NCBI GenBank assembly: GCA_900549555.1
Contig: UROO01000071.1
Location: forward strand, 1-9,972
Reading direction: 5' to 3'
Length of the DNA: 9,972 nucleotides
Origin: an uncultured Collinsella sp.
GTDB taxonomy: Bacteria > Actinomycetota > Coriobacteriia > Coriobacteriales > Coriobacteriaceae
Shown: positions 6,293 through 9,972 of the stretch, piece after piece
Layout of the letters: each line of letters opens with the position of its first letter
How positions within the stretch are numbered: position 1 is the stretch's first letter
Translations under genes and position numbers: made by a program
The notes under the pieces: model-generated
What the model saw: the letters and a program-made list of their open reading frames with translations, nothing else
Database searches by the model: none
Told to the model about the DNA's origin: nothing

Positions 6293-6626
6293 TGCCCGAT
6301 GCGCACGACTGGGGCCGGCGGTGTTTAAGCTGGTGGCCGGTGGCACCTGCTGTCTTAACGAGGCGATTGCGGCGTGGCGTGCGGTCGCTGGATGGATGCT
6401 TCGACCGTCCAAGAAGTCGCGGGATGTTTTGGCGGGGGGCGTGCCGCCAAACAAATGGGCAAGTGTTTGGTCAGCTTTTGGTCAGTTGAGCGGCAACCTT
6501 GCCAAAAGCTTGACGGATTTGCAGGTAGACGTCGACGAATGAGCACTTTGGACGCGTCACGGCGAAAATCCGCCGGTCGTTTGCCGAAAACTTAGCAGGA
6601 CCGCCAATGGCCGACGACGCGCGTGC

Positions 6627-6632
6627 TATCTT
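6627..6632 (+). promoter_or_regulatory. Candidate -10 for a leaderless AbiEi-like transcript
   Basis: TATCTT ends 6 bases before ATG 6639, so transcription would start at or next to the start codon. No Shine-Dalgarno exists upstream of that ATG, which is consistent with leaderless initiation, common in Actinobacteria. No -35 consensus is visible. Confidence 0.4.
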
Positions 6633-6638
6633 CGCGCC

Positions 6639-7742
6639 ATGAGGTACTTTATCGTTTCACATAATGCTGCGCTGGCGCTTTTGGCGCACATCCCGAACCC
6701 GCGCTTTGGGGATTCGGAGCCAGAGCTCGTGTCGATCGCGGGCGCCTGCGCGCTCTCGGATCAAGAAGCGCAGGAGGTTATCGATCGCTATGACCTGGGG
6801 ATCGATACGTTGGATTTGCTGGTGCCGTCGCGCGCCGACCGTCGGCGGAGTAAGCACGTTAAGACGCATCTGTGCACCAACGAGCTCCCAGCGGGTTCGT
6901 TTATCTCGCTGGGCCACTGGATGGGCGATCTGGATGCGTATGTGTGCTCTCCCGAGCTGGCGTATTTGCAGGCCGCGCACGATGACGATGCAGCGGCGGC
7001 CATCTATGCCGGTTATGCCATGACATCGGACTACCGGCTGGATAACCTTGCCCCCGGTGGGGTAACAAGCAGAGATGCGGGCATGCGCGATGGGAAGCTC
7101 ACGACCAAGGAGCTCATTGCGGCGTACCTTGACCGGGCGTCAAAGGTGAGAGGCGCCGCCAAGGCGAAGGCATTGCTTCCGTACGTGGAAGAGGGCTCAC
7201 GGTCTCCGAGGGAGTCGGGGCTTTGCATGTTTATGTCGCTGCCTGCGCGCTACGGCGGGCTTGCGCTGGGCAAGGCCGAGCTGAACAAGAAGTACTTCAT
7301 TCGCGACGGTTACAACGATGGGCGCAACCGCAAGCTGCGCGTGTTGGAGCGTACACCCGACATAACGCTTACAGCGAAAGCAGAGGTGGGCCTGGATAAA
7401 GTAAGGGCTGGCTTGCTGCTCGAGGTGCTTACCGCGCTGATCGATTACGACAGCGACGCCATCCATGATGGAAGCGAGAAAATCCACAAGGATGCCGAGC
7501 GTCGCAACGAGCTGCAGATGCTCAATGGGGTCGCGTACTTTACGGTGACGACCGACCAGGCGAGCGACTATGAAAAGCTCGTTCGCCTGTGCGAACGCGT
7601 CCGGCGCAAGCTGCATCGTCGCAAGCGGCCCATATTTTACAAGCCTATGACTGAGGAAGCGCGATATTTGGCACAGGCGCGCCTCGAGACAAAGCGGTTT
7701 AAGCTCTGGCAGACCGTTATTGAGGCGCATCAGCATTGGTAA
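6639..7742 (+). CDS. AbiEi/DUF559-like protein with Vsr-type nuclease-like C-terminus
   Basis: Encodes 367 residues from ATG 6639, with no ribosome site but a TATCTT box 6 bases upstream. The N-terminus VSHNAALALLAHIPNP (6-21), then LDLLVPSRADRRRSKHVKTH (58-77) and YVCSPELAYLQAA (101-113), follow the layout of AbiEi-type antitoxin/transcription-factor-like proteins. SPRESGLCMFMSLPARYGG (189-207) resembles the SPxE linker before DUF559. In the C-terminal part LIDYDSDAIH (267-276), D285, R288 and NGVAYFTVT (296-304) match the order of the Vsr/DUF559 PD-(D/E)XK-like fold, with Asp269 where the family usually has Glu. No AbiEii toxin gene is adjacent, so a type IV toxin-antitoxin pair is not supported. 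It may be a stand-alone nuclease or a DNA-binding regulator. The fold call is from motif order, not a search. Confidence 0.75.
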   Translation: MRYFIVSHNAALALLAHIPNPRFGDSEPELVSIAGACALSDQEAQEVIDRYDLGIDTLDLLVPSRADRRRSKHVKTHLCTNELPAGSFISLGHWMGDLDAYVCSPELAYLQAAHDDDAAAAIYAGYAMTSDYRLDNLAPGGVTSRDAGMRDGKLTTKELIAAYLDRASKVRGAAKAKALLPYVEEGSRSPRESGLCMFMSLPARYGGLALGKAELNKKYFIRDGYNDGRNRKLRVLERTPDITLTAKAEVGLDKVRAGLLLEVLTALIDYDSDAIHDGSEKIHKDAERRNELQMLNGVAYFTVTTDQASDYEKLVRLCERVRRKLHRRKRPIFYKPMTEEARYLAQARLETKRFKLWQTVIEAHQHW

Positions 7743-7778
7743 GTGGGTCTTTGGCGGCGGAGGGGGTGCTGCCGTATT

Positions 7779-7959
7779 GAAGGTGAATGGTTTCCCGCGA
7801 AGTGAACGAGTGTTTTTGGACCCCCGAAGCATCCACACTTTTTTGGCGCCAAAACCGCAGGATTCTAACGACAAAACCGCAGGAAATGAGCCGCCAAAAG
7901 TGTCGATGCTTCGGGGGTTCGTTTTGGCTCGTTCACTTCGCGGGAAACCATTCACCTTC
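7779..7959. mobile_element. MITE-like long palindromic element, 181 bp
   Basis: A perfect 32-bp terminal inverted repeat (7779-7810 with 7928-7959, containing GGTGAATGGTTTCCCGCG) encloses a second matching arm (ACCCCCGAAGCATC at 7820-7833 with its complement at 7905-7918) and a third, ACACTTTT..GGCG (7835-7848 with 7892-7903). The centre has CAAAACCGCAGGA twice (7850-7862 and 7872-7884, 22-bp period). ATTG occurs on both sides (7776-7779 and 7961-7964), a possible 4-bp target duplication that overlaps the repeat edge by one base. There is no transposase gene. It sits 36 bp after the AbiEi-like gene. A non-autonomous element or a genomic palindromic repeat is likely, and the RNA would form a very long hairpin. 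Confidence 0.8.
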
Positions 7960-7991
7960 GATTGCGGGGGTCGCTCGGATATGGCTGCGAG

Positions 7992-8175
7992 GCCCATTCG
8001 GGCCTGATCGGGGCGCTCGCTGGGGTTGTTTGGGCGACTTTGGGCTTGGTTGGGGTGGCCCCCGGGGTTGTCGAGACCACTTTGGGTTCGGTTGGTGTGG
8101 TTGTCGGCAGTGCGGAAGCGACTTTCGGCTTGGTTGGGGTGGTTGCTGGCGTTGTCGAGGCGGCTTTGGACGCCG
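7992..8175. repeat. 42-bp tandem repeat array, about four copies
   Basis: Units at 8034-8075, 8076-8117 and 8118-8159 are exactly 42 bases each and share ACTTTGGG/ACTTTCGG and TTGGTTGGGGTGG-like blocks. A diverged unit precedes them (7992-8033) and a partial one follows (from 8160). The period is 14 codons, so all frames read as 14-residue repeats. In one minus frame these are Pro/Thr/Lys-rich (TTPTKPKVA type), like wall-spanning linkers. Every such frame either runs through the tRNA or lacks a start and ribosome site, so I do not call a gene. It may be a remnant of a surface protein or a plain minisatellite. Confidence 0.8.
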
Positions 8176-8200
8176 CGACGCCCTCTTTGCTTGGCGGCGT

Positions 8201-8235
8201 AAAACAAAACAGCTCAGAGACGAAGCCTCTGAGCT
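8201..8235 (-). terminator. Intrinsic terminator of the tRNA-Val transcript
   Basis: A 9-bp perfect stem (8211-8219 with 8227-8235, AGCTCAGAG and its complement), a 7-base loop, then GTTTTGTTTT on the minus strand (8201-8210). It begins 9 bases after the CCA end of the tRNA. Confidence 0.9.
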
Positions 8236-8244
8236 GCGAACAGT

Positions 8245-8319
8245 TGGTGGGCGTTAGAAGATTTGAACTTCTGACCTCTTCCGTGTCAGGGAAGCGCTCT
8301 CCCCCTGAGCTAAACGCCC
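8245..8319 (-). tRNA. tRNA-Val (anticodon GAC), CCA encoded
   Basis: The minus strand folds as a full cloverleaf. The acceptor GGGCGTT pairs with AACGCCC, the D stem is GCTC/GAGC, the anticodon stem CTTCC/GGAAG has loop CTGACAC and anticodon GAC, and the T stem AGAAG/CTTCT has loop TTCAAAT. The discriminator is A, and CCA is encoded at 8245-8247. It is 75 bases with a short variable loop. It reads the GUC and GUU valine codons and is flanked by its own promoter and terminator, so it is a single-gene unit. Confidence 0.97.
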
Positions 8320-8348
8320 GATCAAGGGTGCGCGAGTGCGCAGGAAAT

Positions 8349-8377
8349 AATATAACGGAGCTCCCGCCCAGTGGCAA
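8349..8377 (-). promoter_or_regulatory. Sigma-70-type promoter of tRNA-Val
   Basis: On the minus strand TTGCCA (8372-8377) and TATATT (8349-8354) are separated by exactly 17 bases. Transcription would start near 8342, about 22 bases before the mature tRNA. This is the best promoter in the window. Confidence 0.8.
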
Positions 8378-8483
8378 GAACTATTTTTTAAAAAGCGGCG
8401 ATTTGCGACCCTATCCGCCCCGATGTAGCGCGAACAGCACGCGGAAAGTCGCGTTTGTACCCCCGACGAACAGCACATTCGCG

Positions 8484-8489
8484 TAGAAT
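8484..8489 (+). promoter_or_regulatory. Candidate -10 for the 8550-9434 operon
   Basis: TAGAAT at 8484-8489 would start transcription near 8496 and give a leader of about 54 bases to ATG 8550. TTGTAC (8455-8460) is present but 23 bases away, too far for a standard -35. It is a weak call. Confidence 0.3.
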
Positions 8490-8538
8490 AACTCCATTAT
8501 GGGCAAATGGTGTCCAGGCAGTTTACAACACGGCATCT

Positions 8539-8548
8539 GGGGGAGGGG
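8539..8548 (+). promoter_or_regulatory. Strong Shine-Dalgarno that sets the 8550 start
   Basis: GGGGGAGGGG directly precedes ATG 8550 by one base, with the GGGGGA core 5 bases away. The upstream in-frame ATG 8499 has no such site and would add a polar 17-residue extension before the signal peptide. Confidence 0.65.
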
Positions 8549-8549
8549 C

Positions 8550-9434
8550 ATGTCGGACGCGCGTTCGCTGCAAAAACAGTTCAATCGCATGCTCGCCACG
8601 TTGCTGGTGGCCCTTGCTGCTGCCGGAGCCGTAACGTATGCCTGGTACATCTACAATGCCAACCGCCATATCACCGACGTCAAGATGGCCGCGGGCACGG
8701 GCGTCACCTTCCTTATCTCCAACGAGTACGACGGCGAATACAAGACCAACGCCGGTTTGAGCTTTGCGGGCCTGCTTGATCCCGTCTCGACCGACAACGT
8801 GCTCAACGGCTTCCAAAAGGTAACGGGCTTTACCGGCGGAACCACGCAGGATTCGCTGTTTGCCAGCATGTTTGGCGCGGCCGAGCATTCCGACTATTAC
8901 AAGACCTCCCTGTACCTGGCCACCAACTCGGCCGCAACCGACGTGTACCTGTCGGGCATCGACTTTACCGAGCAGGACTCGGCAAACCCCATTTCCACTG
9001 CTCTGCGCGTGGGGCTGGTCGCCTATGCTCCAGGGCAGGGCGATACCGTTACGGGCCAGTACGTCTTTGAGGTCTCGGGCGAGCGCAATCCCCAGGCGCG
9101 CTACAACACGCTTGACGGCAAGGATGCCGGCGAGAACGAGCAGAACCACCTGGTGCTCGACAGCAGCCGCTCCGACGGCGCCACGGTTCATTTTGACCAG
9201 CTGACCAGCGCAAACTTCTGCGACTACAACGAAGACACCGGCATCGTGGGCCTCAAGGAGGCCACGACCAAGATCTGCAGCCTGCCAGCCGCCGCCAAGG
9301 GCGCCGACCGTAGCACGCCCGTGCGCGTGGATGTGTACGTGTGGCTGGAAGGCTGCGACCCCGACTGCACCAACAATCTGGCCGCCACCAGCCTGCAATC
9401 GCTGGCACTGCGCTTTGCCGGCAAGCGTTCGTAA
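8550..9434 (+). CDS. Secreted TasA-like protein with SipW-type signal peptide (paralogue C)
   Basis: Encodes 294 residues from ATG 8550. A basic N-terminus (MSDARSLQKQFNR) is followed by a hydrophobic core (14-27) and VTYAWY (28-33), the SipW-type signal motif. The mature protein has PVSTDNVLNGF, the strands TSLYLATN and TDVYLSG, then STALRVGLVAY, a polar middle part, and VDVYVWLEGCDPDC (260-273) followed by TNN and a terminal strand LALRFAG. The order STDN, VYL, LRVGL, WLEGxDxxC matches paralogue B at 2820-3752. It has two Cys in this motif where the others have one, so a disulfide or metal site is possible. G+C is high (42 of 60 at 9301-9360), unlike the other pair. The next gene follows after 11 bases, so they form an operon. 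A cell-surface or extracellular fibre subunit is inferred from family. Confidence 0.85.
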   Translation: MSDARSLQKQFNRMLATLLVALAAAGAVTYAWYIYNANRHITDVKMAAGTGVTFLISNEYDGEYKTNAGLSFAGLLDPVSTDNVLNGFQKVTGFTGGTTQDSLFASMFGAAEHSDYYKTSLYLATNSAATDVYLSGIDFTEQDSANPISTALRVGLVAYAPGQGDTVTGQYVFEVSGERNPQARYNTLDGKDAGENEQNHLVLDSSRSDGATVHFDQLTSANFCDYNEDTGIVGLKEATTKICSLPAAAKGADRSTPVRVDVYVWLEGCDPDCTNNLAATSLQSLALRFAGKRS

Positions 9435-9445
9435 GGGGGCCAGGG

Positions 9446-9923
9446 ATGAGTGCATCGAACATCAAAGATATCCTGGGCTCGCGCCGTCGCATGGTTGCCG
9501 CGGCCGCATGGATGTTGGTGCTGGTAGCCGCCCTGAGTGCCGCCACCTACGCCTGGTTTAGCAACTCGCGCTACACCAACGTGACGCCCGTGGCGCACAC
9601 GGTAAGCGACGAGAACTCCGACCTGCAGATTGGACTTTCGGCCAACGGACCCTGGGACACAACGGCCACGCTTGCCGCCGCCGACAAGACGCTCTATCCC
9701 ATCTCGACGTCAGACCTTTCCCGCTTTTGGCGCGGCACGTTCCAAAACGCCGCGGGCATCACGACCGACTACGCCGACTGCACCGCGCAGCTGGACGACT
9801 ATGCCCTTTCGGGCACGCTGTACCTTAAGGGCGGCGACAGCGCGCTCAACGTGTACCTGTATTCGGGCCAGATGAGCGTGACGAGCGACCCACAGCTGCT
9901 GGCCGCACTGCGCCTGGGTCTTG
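9446..9923 (+). CDS. Secreted TasA-like protein with SipW-type signal peptide (paralogue D), 3'-truncated
   Basis: The first 159 residues are present; the rest is lost at the adapter. ATG 9446 has AAGGGGG (9433-9439), which overlaps the preceding stop codon, 6 bases upstream, so translation is probably coupled to paralogue C. Basic residues GSRRR (11-15) precede a hydrophobic core (17-30) and SAATYAWF (31-38), a textbook SipW-type end. The mature part has LYPISTSDLSRFW (like STDN in B and C), GTLYLKGG, NVYLYSG and LAALRLGLA (like LRVGL), so it shares the same fold. The expected WLEG motif would lie beyond the cut. The residues SYTHLTLPTNS that follow come from adapter and are not part of the protein. 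Confidence 0.85.
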
Positions 9924-9972
9924 CTGTCTCTTATACACATCTGACGCTGCCGACGAACTCTAGGGTGTAGAT
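9924..9972 (+). other. Illumina Nextera i5-side adapter (artefact, not genomic)
   Basis: 9924-9956 begin with CTGTCTCTTATACACATCT, the Tn5 mosaic-end complement, and continue with the read-1 adapter complement. 9957-9964 (ACTCTAGG) are the complement of CCTAGAGT, which I remember as index S516, and 9965-9972 are the start of the P5 complement. The translated SYTHLTLP peptide is a known contaminant signature. Confidence 0.98.

Larger units (their letters stand above)
6236..6638. other. Divergent intergenic region, 403 bp, with degenerate repeats
   Basis: Lies between the minus-strand DUF5710 gene and the plus-strand AbiEi-like gene. No frame here has a ribosome site plus plausible protein. 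It contains a hairpin (TTTGGCGG 6428-6435 with CCGCCAAA 6444-6451), a direct repeat TTTGGTCAG (6466-6474 and 6477-6485), and AGCTTTTGG (6473-6481) complementary to CCAAAAGCT (6502-6510). This suggests remnants of a repeat element. Confidence 0.6.

Noticed and set aside
6639..7742. Complete AbiE type IV toxin-antitoxin system
   Set aside because: No AbiEii-type nucleotidyltransferase gene is next to it on either side.
7197..8207. 336-codon minus-strand open frame across the palindrome and antisense to the AbiEi-like gene
   Set aside because: Its ATG lies inside the T-run of the tRNA terminator, it has no ribosome site, and much of it is the antisense of a better gene plus low-complexity repeats.
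8245..8319. tRNA used as a phage or island integration site
   Set aside because: I found no second copy of the tRNA 3' end in the window and no integrase gene.
7952..8377. Minus-strand frame with Pro/Thr/Lys repeats
   Set aside because: It runs through the tRNA gene and has no start after it; the repeat is better described as a tandem DNA repeat.
8523..9455. 310-codon antisense frame opposite the 8550-9434 gene
   Set aside because: It is typical of high-G+C antisense openness; the plus strand has a signal peptide, strong ribosome site and paralogues.

Overview
The window is an assembled contig that still carries Illumina Nextera adapters at both ends. Bases 1-47 are a P7 tail, an i7 index and the read-2 transposon end. 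Bases 9924-9972 are the transposon end, the i5 index complement and a P5 piece. Only about 48-9923 is genomic, so the first and last coding regions are truncated by library structure and their terminal residues are artefacts. No single marker names the host. The high G+C background, the codon use, a leaderless-looking promoter, the SipW-type proteins and the AbiEi/DUF559-like protein suggest a gut Coriobacteriia member such as Collinsella (inference, moderate confidence).

Layout. 48-992: the truncated end of a membrane-anchored TasA/camelysin-like protein. 1041-1553 (minus): a hypothetical helical protein, convergent with it across a strong bidirectional terminator. 1951-2739 and 2820-3752: two paralogous secreted proteins with SipW-type signal peptides, separated by an intrinsic terminator that ends 16 bases before the second gene. 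3903-4985: an HNH endonuclease. 5105-5386: a small zinc-ribbon protein. 5471-5529: three 13-bp palindromes spaced exactly 23 bp. 5537-6235 (minus): a DUF5710 protein with two CxxC pairs. 6639-7742: an AbiEi/DUF559-like protein with a Vsr-type nuclease-like C-terminus. 7779-7959: a 181-bp long-inverted-repeat element resembling a MITE. 7992-8175: a 42-bp tandem repeat with no convincing gene. 8201-8235: a terminator, then tRNA-Val(GAC) on the minus strand with its promoter. 8550-9434 and 9446-9923 (cut off): a second pair of SipW-type secreted proteins in one operon.

How the genes fit together. Five of the nine protein genes belong to one superfamily of exported beta-rich proteins. Four have a short signal peptide ending in a T(Y/F)AW(F/Y) motif, and three of the five (48-992, 2820-3752 and 8550-9434) share a W(L/M)(E/D)GxDxxC motif near the C-terminus. 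The fifth, at 48-992, keeps the motif but is held by an uncleaved transmembrane helix. This looks like a multi-subunit surface fibre or matrix locus with a membrane-bound member (inference). The dedicated SipW-like signal peptidase is not in the window. Between the two pairs lies an accessory stretch of nuclease-like proteins, zinc-ribbon proteins and repeats, which has a defence-island flavour but no recognised complete defence system. The 1951-3752 pair has clearly lower G+C than the other pair, suggesting a separate origin.
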